Origin: Flammeovirga sp. OC4
GTDB taxonomy: Bacteria > Bacteroidota > Bacteroidia > Cytophagales > Flammeovirgaceae
Direction: 5' to 3'
Assembly: GCF_000812565.1 (NCBI RefSeq)
Contig: NZ_JTAM01000014.1
Coordinates: 62,001 to 126,000 of the forward strand
Length of the DNA stretch: 64,000 nt
The first letter of the stretch is position 1. Each line of letters starts with the position of its first letter. Shown in pieces: positions 16,054 to 24,639 of this stretch. The translations under genes were made by a program, and so were the position numbers. Under the pieces are notes generated by a model, which saw nothing but the letters and a program-made list of their open reading frames with translations, was not told where the DNA came from and ran no database searches.

Positions 16054-17031
16054 ATGCCTCGTAATTTTTTTTATAAACTAATAATAGTTGCTTTTTTGTT
16101 GTGCTTTTCAAAAGAAGGAAGAGCACAATATGCTGTATGGAAGGCAGGTATAGGATTTCAATCTGAGAATATTTTTTCAAGTAAATGGAAAGAAAGTATT
16201 TCGTCTACTAATTCAATGACAGGAGTTAGTTACCCTGGGTTAAGTTGGGGTTGGGGATGGAATTTATCATCAGATTATTTAGTAAAAGATGGAATAGCTG
16301 TAGGTTTTCGCTATGCCAATACCTATTACTCAAACGCTTCTAATTCAGCATTTCAAACCGCTTCTTCTGAGGCTCAATTTGTTGACTTTACAGTCTACGG
16401 AGATTTTTACCTTTTAAAGTTTTTCCAAAACTCTTTTTTACCCTACATTCATGAAAGTTTCTTCGTGAGGGTTGCACCTTCTTATCATTCTAGTAAAATC
16501 ACATCTACTGGTCAGATTATTTCTGAAATGGATACTATTAGTATGGAAGGTTCAAATGGTACAGCAGGAATCGGATTAGGATTGGGGGTTGGATACACGA
16601 AGTATGTAACAGATAGAATTAGTATTACAGGAATGTTGAATACAAATTTCTATTATGCTAGTTCAGCAGCACAACTTCCAAATAATGGTTTACTAGATTA
16701 TGATGGAAGTACAAATTCTTCCTTTTTTCTCACAAGAATGTCTGCTGAGGTAAAAGTTGCTTATACAATTAAACAGAGAAAACCACTCTGTCCGATTAAA
16801 ACTTGTGGGATACAACAAGAACATTCTCATGCAGTTTTAGGAGGAGCAGTAGTAAGAGGAAACAGTTACAAATATAGACAGAACCAAAAATACGGAGACG
16901 TACATAGAGGGGATGCTAAGCACAAGCATTCAAAACATAAAAAAGCAAAATCACAAAGGCAACAAGAAAAACTGCAAAGAAAGGAGAAACGTAATAGAAA
17001 AAGACTAAGAATTATTGGTGCTGGGCATTAG
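16054..17031 (+). CDS. Outer-membrane beta-barrel protein with a long basic C-terminal tail
   Basis: A signal peptide (KLIIVAFLLCFSKEGRAQ) is followed by ~220 residues of alternating strands typical of small outer-membrane porin-like barrels (SSDYLVKDGIAVGFRYANTY, GIGLGLGVGYTKYVTDRISI). The barrel ends with an aromatic strand (VKVAYTIKQ) near residue 240, where such proteins normally stop. Here another ~80 residues follow: a CPIKTCG pair, then a His/Lys/Arg-rich tail (KHKHSKHKKAKSQRQQEK, KEKRNRKRL) ending in GAGH. No frameshift is needed to read it. The tail may bind nucleic acid, LPS, peptidoglycan or metal; none is proven. The gene is monocistronic, after element copy 3. Confidence 0.75.
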   Translation: MPRNFFYKLIIVAFLLCFSKEGRAQYAVWKAGIGFQSENIFSSKWKESISSTNSMTGVSYPGLSWGWGWNLSSDYLVKDGIAVGFRYANTYYSNASNSAFQTASSEAQFVDFTVYGDFYLLKFFQNSFLPYIHESFFVRVAPSYHSSKITSTGQIISEMDTISMEGSNGTAGIGLGLGVGYTKYVTDRISITGMLNTNFYYASSAAQLPNNGLLDYDGSTNSSFFLTRMSAEVKVAYTIKQRKPLCPIKTCGIQQEHSHAVLGGAVVRGNSYKYRQNQKYGDVHRGDAKHKHSKHKKAKSQRQQEKLQRKEKRNRKRLRIIGAGH

Positions 17032-17069
17032 TTTTATTCATATTAAGATAAATATTTAATAAGAAATAC

Positions 17070-17077
17070 TACATTTG
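17070..17077 (+). promoter_or_regulatory. Candidate -7 element for psd (TACATTTG)
   Basis: Exact TAnnTTTG match 93 bases before the psd ATG, with no good -33 box. Confidence 0.3.
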
Positions 17078-17170
17078 TATGTTTTATCATTAGCCAGTGT
17101 TTATTTCATTTTCTGAATAGATGAAATGAAAATTATTGGAGATAATAAATAGTTTATTTTAAACATATTC

Positions 17171-17836
17171 ATGACAATACACAGGGAAGGACATTCATTA
17201 CTTATATCGTTATTGATTTTACTAACAGTCCTAAATGCGCCACTTTATTATTACATGCCTGAAGCTAAAACAGTGCATGCAATAGTTTTAACAGTTAGTA
17301 TTATATTCTTTTTACTAATTCTGCAGTTCTTTAGAAATCCAAGAAGAACAATACCTCAAGGAGAAAACCTCGTAATAGCCCCTGCTGATGGAAAGGTGGT
17401 TGTGATAGAGGAAACAGAAGAGAATGAATACTTCAATGAAAAGAGAATTCAGATCTCTATATTTATGTCTCCATTGAATGTTCATTTAAGTAAAAACCCT
17501 ATCTCTGGAGTAGTTAAATTCTTTAAATATCATCCTGGTAAATTTTTGGTAGCTTGGCATCCAAAATCAAGTACTGATAATGAAAGAACTACCTTTGTTA
17601 CTGAAAATGAAAATGGTATTCAAGTTCTTTACCGTCAGATTGCAGGAGCTTTGGCTCGTAGAATTAGATGGTATGTAAAAGAAGGAGATCCTGTAAAACA
17701 GGGAGAGGAGTTTGGTTTTATAAAATTTGGATCAAGAATAGATGTTTTCTTACCATTGAATGCTAAAATCAACGTCAATTTAGAGCAGAAAACAAGAGGA
17801 GGAGAAACGATTATTGCAGAGTTACCTTCAGCTTAG
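17171..17836 (+). CDS. psd: Phosphatidylserine decarboxylase proenzyme, short type
   Basis: The 221-residue protein fits the short (PSD-A) family that makes phosphatidylethanolamine from phosphatidylserine. It self-cleaves at a Gly-Ser bond to form a pyruvoyl group. Two N-terminal hydrophobic segments (residues ~8-30 and 34-55) anchor it in the inner membrane. Then come FRNPRR, APADGKVV, SIFMSPLNVHLSKNP with the conserved His, and the cleavage motif FGSRIDVFLP near residue 190. No pssA partner is adjacent. A bidirectional terminator separates it from the convergent PhnP-like gene. Confidence 0.93.
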   Translation: MTIHREGHSLLISLLILLTVLNAPLYYYMPEAKTVHAIVLTVSIIFFLLILQFFRNPRRTIPQGENLVIAPADGKVVVIEETEENEYFNEKRIQISIFMSPLNVHLSKNPISGVVKFFKYHPGKFLVAWHPKSSTDNERTTFVTENENGIQVLYRQIAGALARRIRWYVKEGDPVKQGEEFGFIKFGSRIDVFLPLNAKINVNLEQKTRGGETIIAELPSA

Positions 17837-17851
17837 TTTTAAGATATTTCT

Positions 17852-17896
17852 AAAAAAGCTCATTAGACAATTTAAGGTTGTTTAATGAGCTTTTTT
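17852..17896. terminator. Bidirectional terminator, psd / PhnP-like gene
   Basis: AAAAAAGCTCATTA pairs with TAATGAGCTTTTTT, with an inner ACAA/TTGT extension. Confidence 0.9.
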
Positions 17897-17926
17897 GTTT
17901 ATTCATGGAATGAAAAACTACCTCTT

Positions 17927-18697
17927 TTAAAGCGTAAAGCTAAGTCCATCATACGCCAATGAAATAGTATCAGGGAGTGTTTTTTCGACTTCAGCATGCA
18001 AACCTAGGTTATGACTGATATGAGTTAGATAAGTCTGCTTGGGCTTTAGGGTATCAATAACTTCTAGAGCCTCTTCGAGGTTGAAATGAGACTGATGAGG
18101 TTTGTGTTGTAATGCATTTAAAACTAAAACATCAAGGTGTTTTAATTTTTGCATCTGATCTTCATCAATTCTATTAGCATCAGTGATATAAGCAAAATTA
18201 TTAATTCTGTATCCCATAACGGGTAGTTTTCTGTGCCAAACTTCAATGGGAGTAATCGAAGTATCTCCAATCGTAAAGTCTGTATTTTTTCTCACTTCAT
18301 GGAGTTCTACAGAAGGAACTCCAGGGTATTTGTCTTCTACGAATATATAACTGAACTCTTGTTTTAATTGATCAAAAACACTTTCGGTTCCATATAAGTT
18401 AATAGGCTTCATGTCATTCAAGAAGTAAAATCCTCGAATATCATCCATTCCTGCCGTATGATCTTTATGTTGATGTGTAAAGATCAATCCGTCTAAAGTT
18501 GTTATTTTCTCTCGAAGTACTTGTTGACGAAAATCTGGTCCTGAATCTATAATCAAGCTTTTTTGATCATTAGTTTCAATATGTATTGACGAACGTAATC
18601 TCTTGTTCTTGTATTCTATAGAACTACAGACCTCGCATTGACATCCAATAATTGGTACACCTTGTGAAGTACCTGTACCTAAAAATGTAATTTTCAT
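17927..18697 (-). CDS. PhnP-like metallo-beta-lactamase-fold hydrolase
   Basis: The 256-residue protein starts KITFLGTGTSQGVPIIGCQC and has the Cys cluster C19-x-C21-x2-C24, which holds a structural zinc in the PhnP subgroup. FTHQHKDHTAGMDDIRGF carries the HxHxDH dinuclear metal site, and THISHNLGLH is the C-terminal His motif. PhnP proteins are cyclic phosphodiesterases; the cellular substrate here is unknown, and no phn genes are nearby. It follows the 97-aa gene by 24 bases and probably shares its transcript. Confidence 0.88.
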   Translation of the reverse strand: MKITFLGTGTSQGVPIIGCQCEVCSSIEYKNKRLRSSIHIETNDQKSLIIDSGPDFRQQVLREKITTLDGLIFTHQHKDHTAGMDDIRGFYFLNDMKPINLYGTESVFDQLKQEFSYIFVEDKYPGVPSVELHEVRKNTDFTIGDTSITPIEVWHRKLPVMGYRINNFAYITDANRIDEDQMQKLKHLDVLVLNALQHKPHQSHFNLEEALEVIDTLKPKQTYLTHISHNLGLHAEVEKTLPDTISLAYDGLSFTL

Positions 18698-18721
18698 AAT
18701 TACTAAAAAAATGAGTTGTAA

Positions 18722-19015
18722 TTATAGACTGAAACCTTCTTGAGTTACAGTGGCATAAAGGTCTTGATTTTTTTCGCTGAGTACGCTGCTATCAATACTA
18801 ATTTCATTGAGGATATCAATCATGGATTGAATTTTTCCTTCTTGACTATAATACTTGTTGATAATGGCTACTTTTGCATTTTTGATCAAGCAGTATCCTG
18901 ATTTAAAACTTCCTTTTTCATAACGGAGATTGTATTCCGTTTCAGCAAATAAATCTTCTAGTTTAGTTTGTAAACCTTTTGTAGGTTTTAGAATAACCTT
19001 TTTTGTATTGGACAT
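18722..19015 (-). CDS. Conserved small protein of unknown function, upstream of the PhnP-like gene
   Basis: A 97-residue protein with no recognised domain. Composition is mixed and soluble; the middle (EKGSFKSGYCLIKNAKVAII) has a short beta hairpin pattern with one Cys, and the C half is helical (GKIQSMIDILNEISI). The ATG at 19015 follows directly on the T-run of the response regulator's terminator, which leaves almost no leader. Either transcription reads through that hairpin, or a promoter inside it is used, or the true start is internal. Pairing with the PhnP-like gene suggests a joint role, unproven. Confidence 0.7.
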   Translation of the reverse strand: MSNTKKVILKPTKGLQTKLEDLFAETEYNLRYEKGSFKSGYCLIKNAKVAIINKYYSQEGKIQSMIDILNEISIDSSVLSEKNQDLYATVTQEGFSL

Positions 19016-19060
19016 AAAAAAACTGAATAAATTACACCTTGCAATGTAACTTATTCAGTT
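19016..19060 (-). terminator. Terminator/attenuator between the response regulator and the 97-aa gene
   Basis: Arms 19045-19060 and 19021-19036 form a 16-bp stem with an 8-base loop; the single mismatch is a G-U pair only in minus-strand RNA. It runs straight into seven T on the minus strand, and the next codon is the ATG of the 97-aa gene. Confidence 0.8.
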
Positions 19061-19087
19061 GAAATCTTCGTAGGTAAGTAAGGATTT

Positions 19088-19462
19088 TTAATTATTTGTG
19101 ACTTTGTTTACCACATTGACTAGGTTGTCAAAGTTCAATGGTTTTGGTAAATATTCATTGATACCTACTGCTTTGAAATCGTCCATGCTATAGTTTTTAG
19201 CATTTCCAGTAATAGCTACGATTGGAACGGCATTTTTTGAATCATCATCTAAAGCTCTAATTTTTTGAGCACATTCCATTCCGTCCATCACAGGCATATT
19301 AATATCTAAAAGGATAGCATCGTAATGGTCTTTATTTAGCTTATCTAATACTTGTTGACCGTTTTTAACTGAAATGATTTCGTAATTTTGAAATTGTAAA
19401 ACTTTTCTAGTGATATTTTGTATTACTGAACTGTCTTCAGCTACTAGTATTTTTTTTCCCAT
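19088..19462 (-). CDS. Receiver-only response regulator
   Basis: The 124-residue protein is a single REC domain. The acidic pair is E9-D10, the phosphoacceptor Asp53 sits in LLDINMPVMDG, the switch Thr is T85 in VAITGNA, and Lys107 is in EYLPKPLN. No output domain is present, so it probably acts by protein contact like CheY, or as a phosphorelay intermediate. No histidine kinase is adjacent. It reads towards the 97-aa gene but is separated from it by a strong terminator. Confidence 0.93.
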   Translation of the reverse strand: MGKKILVAEDSSVIQNITRKVLQFQNYEIISVKNGQQVLDKLNKDHYDAILLDINMPVMDGMECAQKIRALDDDSKNAVPIVAITGNAKNYSMDDFKAVGINEYLPKPLNFDNLVNVVNKVTNN

Positions 19463-19635
19463 TTGTAAATTATAGTTTCAGATTGATTACAGAAATTTAG
19501 ACATATATGAGTTGAGTAAATTAGAATTTCTGCTTTAATTGATATTACTAACTTACTTATAAAAATAAAAAAAATATTTAATGAAATTATCAATTGACAT
19601 TAATAGTCTTAAATAAAATAGAGAAATTCTGAGAT

Positions 19636-19643
19636 TATATTTG
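19636..19643 (+). promoter_or_regulatory. Candidate -7 element for the DUF6702 gene (TATATTTG)
   Basis: Exact TAnnTTTG match 52 bases before the ATG at 19695. A start near 19650 would make the TTG at 19662 an unlikely first codon. Confidence 0.45.
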
Positions 19644-19694
19644 TAGAATTATAATTTATCCTTGATTTTAAACATAATCAATTTTCTTTTTCGT

Positions 19695-20213
19695 ATGAAT
19701 TTTTTAATGATTAAACCTTTTATTGTCCTATTTAGTGTTCTCCTATCGATGGGAGCTAATTTTCATCCAATACATTTAAGTGTTTGTGAGGTAAATTATA
19801 ACAAAAGTACAAAGGGAGTAGAAATAGCCTTGAAAGTTTTTTTTGATGACTTGGAAGAAGGTGTAATACGCAATGGAGGACCTCAGTTGCATTTATTTAC
19901 TGATAAAGAAGAAGTTAAAAGTGATGAGTGGATTTTAAAATACCTTCAAGAAAAGCTGCAGCTAAAAATTAATGATAAAGATGTGACATTGCATTGGGTA
20001 GGAAAAGAGACCGATGAAAAAAGAGATATTCAGTCACTTTGGATCTATTTAGAAGTCCCTAATGTAAAAAAAGTGAAGGATTTAGAAATAAAAAATACAA
20101 TACTTTGTGACGTACATCAAGACCAAAGAAATATGTTGCACTTAAAGTGTAATGGCAAAAAAGTAAGTTGGTTGTTTGATATTGAAAAAATATCTGAAAC
20201 AATTCACTGGTAA
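19695..20213 (+). CDS. DUF6702-like exported protein
   Basis: About 172 residues from the ATG at 19695. The next in-frame ATG at 19707 is equally good because a signal peptide (IKPFIVLFSVLLSMGANF) begins there. The segment HPIHLSVCEVNYN followed by VEIALKVFFDDLEEGV fits the DUF6702 family, small exported proteins of Bacteroidota often found near peptidases or outer-membrane proteins. A frame starting from TTG at 19662 adds an unlikely hydrophobic prefix. It precedes the type B T9SS protein by 91 bases. Function is unknown. Confidence 0.7.
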   Translation: MNFLMIKPFIVLFSVLLSMGANFHPIHLSVCEVNYNKSTKGVEIALKVFFDDLEEGVIRNGGPQLHLFTDKEEVKSDEWILKYLQEKLQLKINDKDVTLHWVGKETDEKRDIQSLWIYLEVPNVKKVKDLEIKNTILCDVHQDQRNMLHLKCNGKKVSWLFDIEKISETIHW

Positions 20214-20304
20214 TCGTTGACAAATCTGCTAATTGATTTGTATATTAAACTAATGAATCAATCATTCAGACTAAACCTATAAATGATACGCATAGCATTT
20301 TAAT

Positions 20305-23235
20305 ATGAATTTACAAACATATAAGCAGGTCAGTTTTGTACTGATACTATTGTCAATCAGTTTCTTATTTCAGACTCAAGCGCTAGCTACTCATATTAGA
20401 GCAGGTGACCTTACGATGAGAAGGGTCAATGAAGTTTCGTTGACTTATGAGGTTACTGTAATTCTTTATAGAGATGTAACAGGAGTTCAGGCAGGTGAAG
20501 GTACTATTTCATTTGGAGATGGTACTGATAATGCTATTGTGTCACCTGAGGAATTGGGATTTACACAGGATGGGGAAACTCAGATTATTCGATATAGAGT
20601 AAGTCATACATTTCCGTCGTCAGGAAGCTATAAAGTAAGCTACTTTGAAAGAAACCGAAACCCCGGTGTGAGAAATATGGACATTTCATCAGAAACACCT
20701 TTCTTTATTCAATCTGAGTTTTTTATCAATCCAGTACTAGGGTTGAATAGTTCTCCTTTCTTACTTATTCCACCTGTTATTAAAGGTGCTGTAGGTCAGA
20801 AGTTTGTACACAATGCAGGGGCTTATGATGTGGATGGCGATAGTTTATCTTATCGCTTAACGGTTTGTTTGCAAGGTGAAGATACACCAGTGCAAAATTA
20901 CCGTTTTCCAGATGATCCAAATGAAGAATGGTCAAGAGAGACTGAGGATTGTGAGGTACCACCCGTTTTCTACATTGACGAAATTACAGGAGACTTGGTA
21001 TGGAATGCTCCTTTTGTTTTTGGAGAATACAATATCGCATTTTTAGTAGAAGAGTGGAGAGATGGTATTCGTATTGGCGCTGTAAACCGAGATATGCAAG
21101 TGATTATTACCGATCCGCTTAACTTAAGACCAGTGATCGAGACACCTCCTGATACCTGTGTGATAGCAGGAACTGAATTGTCTAAGATTATTTTTGCTGA
21201 AGATCAAGATACAGAACCATGTTATAATCCTGATTCAACCGTTGAGTGGGGACCTCATCCTATTGATTTTAAAATAGCTCAAAAAGATGTGGATATCTCA
21301 CCTTACGTAGATATGGGATTTGATGTCAATTATTATGGATTGAATAATAGTAAAGCGGATGGAGCTTTCTCCTGGACACCAACATGTGATGATATTCGAT
21401 CTGCACCTTATCAAATTACGTTCGAAGCCGTCGATCAAACGTCAGCTGGAAATACAGATTTAGGAACCCTTGAAAATTGGAATGTTCATGTTTTAGGGCC
21501 ACCACCATTAGGCTTAACTGCTAACCCTCCTACTTCAGATGAATTACAGAGGTATGATAATAAAGTTACCTTAAGTTGGGACCCTTATGAGTGCTCTAAT
21601 GCGAGAGAAATTTATATCTACAGGAAAGTAGGGTCGTTTGATTATGAACCTTCTTGTGAAACAGGTTTGCCTAACTGGACGGGTTACAAATATGTAGGGC
21701 AGGTTGATGCAAGTCAAAATACCTACATTGATAGAAATGTTGAGCAAGGAGTCACTTACTGTTATAGGATTTATGCAGTTTTTCAACCTCCGCAAGGTGG
21801 GGAAAGTGTAGCGTCTTCAGAAGCTTGTGCTTTTATTCCTGATTCACAATATATTGTAAATACTGATGTAAATGAGACAGGTTTAGATGATGGGGAAATT
21901 TTAGTGAGATGGACTAAGCCATTGGATGTTGCAGACCTTTCGAGTGTACAGTACAATATTTACAGAGCGGATGGTGAAGAAAAAGCTGAAGATAGTGAAT
22001 ACCTAAAATTAAATGGAAGTCCTTTAGGAGTAAATGATACTACTTTTACGGATCGTCTACTTAACAATGTGAGTATCCATTACCATTATAGAATTGAACT
22101 TTTAGAAAATGGATCACCTTCAGATACTACTTACATCGCTAATTTTGTGAAATTGAGTGCATCTTCGGGAATTGATTTTGTTGATTTATCATGGGGAGGT
22201 ACAGTTCCATGGAATTTAACACCTGATTCTGTCGTGTTAGCGAGTGGATTGACTGTGGGTGTTTATCATTACATTTATAGAAAGGTGGAAGGTGATGAGC
22301 CAGATTATTCTTTATATGATAGTGTATATGTTAATACAGAAGGATTAAGATATACAGATAATGGTACTGAGCTTGACCCTCTCGATGATCGAAAGTTATA
22401 TTCTTATTATGTATCAACAGTAGGATCTTATCAGCAACCCATCATTGCCGAACCGTTAATTAATAAGACACAAGAGTTAACAGTTGAATTGTTAGACACG
22501 ATTCCGCCTTGTCCGCCGATTTTATCATTGGAGAATTATGATGATGGGATGTTATTAAATGACCCTAATGATTGTAATGTTACTCCTTTCAGGGATGGAC
22601 AAAGAACTTGTGCAAAAGATAGATTTTCTGTAGAACTCACGTGGGATAATCAACTTGGAGATATGTGTGATGAAGATATTGTGAGGTATAATATCTATTT
22701 TACTCCAAGAGAAGCTATCAATAAATTAGATTTTGGAGCACCATTGATGACAATTGATCACCCTGCTGACAGAGAGCTTTCAGAGGGATTCTTTTATGAT
22801 TTACTTAATCGAGAATTTGTATCGGGATCTTATGCGGTTACAGCTTTAGATAATTCTGGAAATGAAAGTGATTTGAGTAATATAATTGTTCAGGATAATT
22901 GCCCTTATTATGAATTACCAAATGCTTTTAGCCCGAATGGTGATGGTATCAATGATACATTTATCCCAATGCGTTGCCCACGATTCGTTAAAACTGTAAA
23001 GTTCTCCGTGATCAATAGATGGGGATCTGTGATTTATGAATACAACAGTGATGAACATAGTGGTGATATAGAAATCAATTGGGATGGAAAAACAGAGGGA
23101 GGAAACCTTTTTGAACCTGGAAATTATTATTATGAAGCTGAATTAACGAATTACAGACTTAATCCAGGAGATGAAGAAGTAAAGATCAAAGGATCTTTTG
23201 TAATACTCAGAGGAAAAGATCAAGCCGGTAAATAA
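20305..23235 (+). CDS. Secreted gliding-associated protein with type B (CHU_C) T9SS sorting domain
   Basis: The 976-residue protein has a signal peptide (VLILLSISFLFQTQALA), then THIRAGDLTMRR, a start common to very large Cytophagales surface proteins. The next ~300 residues form a DVDGDSLSYRL-type Ig/PKD-like region. Fibronectin-III-like domains follow (LTWSWDPYE-like strands near 415, 520, 630 and 770). The C-terminal ~95 residues (ELPNAFSPNGDGINDTFIPM ... WDGKTEGGNLFEPGNYYYEA) are the CHU_C gliding-motility domain that sends proteins through the type IX system. Inference: surface adhesin or matrix protein. It has its own terminator. Confidence 0.88.
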   Translation: MNLQTYKQVSFVLILLSISFLFQTQALATHIRAGDLTMRRVNEVSLTYEVTVILYRDVTGVQAGEGTISFGDGTDNAIVSPEELGFTQDGETQIIRYRVSHTFPSSGSYKVSYFERNRNPGVRNMDISSETPFFIQSEFFINPVLGLNSSPFLLIPPVIKGAVGQKFVHNAGAYDVDGDSLSYRLTVCLQGEDTPVQNYRFPDDPNEEWSRETEDCEVPPVFYIDEITGDLVWNAPFVFGEYNIAFLVEEWRDGIRIGAVNRDMQVIITDPLNLRPVIETPPDTCVIAGTELSKIIFAEDQDTEPCYNPDSTVEWGPHPIDFKIAQKDVDISPYVDMGFDVNYYGLNNSKADGAFSWTPTCDDIRSAPYQITFEAVDQTSAGNTDLGTLENWNVHVLGPPPLGLTANPPTSDELQRYDNKVTLSWDPYECSNAREIYIYRKVGSFDYEPSCETGLPNWTGYKYVGQVDASQNTYIDRNVEQGVTYCYRIYAVFQPPQGGESVASSEACAFIPDSQYIVNTDVNETGLDDGEILVRWTKPLDVADLSSVQYNIYRADGEEKAEDSEYLKLNGSPLGVNDTTFTDRLLNNVSIHYHYRIELLENGSPSDTTYIANFVKLSASSGIDFVDLSWGGTVPWNLTPDSVVLASGLTVGVYHYIYRKVEGDEPDYSLYDSVYVNTEGLRYTDNGTELDPLDDRKLYSYYVSTVGSYQQPIIAEPLINKTQELTVELLDTIPPCPPILSLENYDDGMLLNDPNDCNVTPFRDGQRTCAKDRFSVELTWDNQLGDMCDEDIVRYNIYFTPREAINKLDFGAPLMTIDHPADRELSEGFFYDLLNREFVSGSYAVTALDNSGNESDLSNIIVQDNCPYYELPNAFSPNGDGINDTFIPMRCPRFVKTVKFSVINRWGSVIYEYNSDEHSGDIEINWDGKTEGGNLFEPGNYYYEAELTNYRLNPGDEEVKIKGSFVILRGKDQAGK

Positions 23236-23306
23236 AGGACAGGTGTTGTTTTTCATTAAAAGAGCAGTTTCAAACCTACTCATAATCATAAAATAATTCT
23301 ATTTTT

Positions 23307-23345
23307 GTGAAAGTATTCTAGTAATAGGATACTTTTACTTTTTTA
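23307..23345 (+). terminator. Terminator before the division cluster
   Basis: GTGAAAGTATTCTA pairs with TAGGATACTTTTAC through two wobble pairs, followed by six T. It isolates murG from the upstream gene. Confidence 0.85.
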
Positions 23346-23516
23346 GAGGGTTGTAAGTGCTCTTAGAATTCAAATAAGAACCTGAAATTATTCTGTTTTA
23401 CATTTTTTGAAGTACTTATTTTTAGAAAAGGGCTATCGATGTTACAAAACAAGTGAGTAGAAGAATTAGCATTAATGTTATTCCCTAATGATCTTGGTAA
23501 ACCATAAATAAAACAA

Positions 23517-24629
23517 ATGAAGTTAAAAGTTATCATATCAGGAGGTGGTACTGGCGGTCATATTTACCCTGCTATCGCTATTGCCAACGCAATCAAAGAA
23601 CAACGTCCAGAAACTGAAATTCTTTTTGTAGGAGCAGAGGGGAGAATGGAGATGGAAAAAGTACCTGAATCTGGTTATGAAATTGTCGGTTTACCAATTG
23701 CAGGAATTCAAAGAAGGTTGACACTTGAAAACCTATCATTCCCTTTTAAGTTGATTAAAAGTTTATGGAAAGCCAGTTCAATAATCAGCGATTATAAGCC
23801 GAATGTGATTGTAGGAGTTGGAGGCTATGCAAGTGGCCCTATTATGTGGAGAGGACAGTCAAGCAAAATTCCAACCGTAATCCAAGAACAAAATGGTTAT
23901 GCTGGCTTAACAAATAAAATATTAGGAGGAAGAGCAGAAAAGATTTGTGTGGCTTATCCTGGTATGGAATATTACTTTCCGCAAAAGGTTATTTCTTTTA
24001 CAGGAAATCCCGTTCGTCAAGATATTATTGAGTTAGAGAGTAAAAAGGAAGAAGGGTATAAAGAGTGGGGTTTTGATCCAACTAAAAAGGTTGCCTTTGT
24101 GTTTGGTGGAAGTTTGGGGGCTTTAACTCTGAATGAAAGCATGGCAAAAGGAGTTCAAAGATTATTGGATGAAGGAATTCAAGTGATCTGGCAGACAGGA
24201 AAGTATTACTATGAAAAATACCATGCAGAGTTTGGAGACAAAGAAGGCTTGCATGTCGTGTCATTTATTAAAAATATGGCGAACGTATATGCCATTTCTG
24301 ATATTGTAGTAGCAAGAGCTGGTGCATTATCCATTTCTGAACTTTGTTTAGCGGGTAAACCTTCTATTTTAGTACCATCGCCTAACGTTGCAGAGGACCA
24401 TCAAACAAAAAATGCAACTGCTTTAGTGAAAGAAGACGCTGCAATACTTGTCAAGGATACTGAAGCGAGAGAGCAATTGATAGACGAGATGTTAGCTTTG
24501 ATGCAAAACGAAGAGAAGTTACAGTCTTTGAGTAAAGCAATCCTTCAATTAGGAAAGCCTAATGCAGCCAATGATATAGCAAATGCCGTATTAGAGTCTG
24601 CTGAGCATCATTATAAAAGAATGAATTAA
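23517..24629 (+). CDS. murG: UDP-GlcNAc:lipid I N-acetylglucosaminyltransferase
   Basis: Membrane-associated GT-B enzyme that turns lipid I into lipid II on the cytoplasmic face. The SGGGTGGHIYPAIAIA N-terminal glycine loop is diagnostic. It is supported by VGVGGYASGPIMW, IQEQNGYAGLTNKIL and the C-terminal UDP-binding RAGALSISELCLAGKP. At 370 residues it is full length. It opens the run murG-murC-ftsQ-ftsA-ftsZ; murD and ftsW, which usually precede it, are missing here. It is 10 bases from murC and so co-transcribed. Confidence 0.97.
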   Translation: MKLKVIISGGGTGGHIYPAIAIANAIKEQRPETEILFVGAEGRMEMEKVPESGYEIVGLPIAGIQRRLTLENLSFPFKLIKSLWKASSIISDYKPNVIVGVGGYASGPIMWRGQSSKIPTVIQEQNGYAGLTNKILGGRAEKICVAYPGMEYYFPQKVISFTGNPVRQDIIELESKKEEGYKEWGFDPTKKVAFVFGGSLGALTLNESMAKGVQRLLDEGIQVIWQTGKYYYEKYHAEFGDKEGLHVVSFIKNMANVYAISDIVVARAGALSISELCLAGKPSILVPSPNVAEDHQTKNATALVKEDAAILVKDTEAREQLIDEMLALMQNEEKLQSLSKAILQLGKPNAANDIANAVLESAEHHYKRMN

Positions 24630-24639
24630 TTTATAGAAA

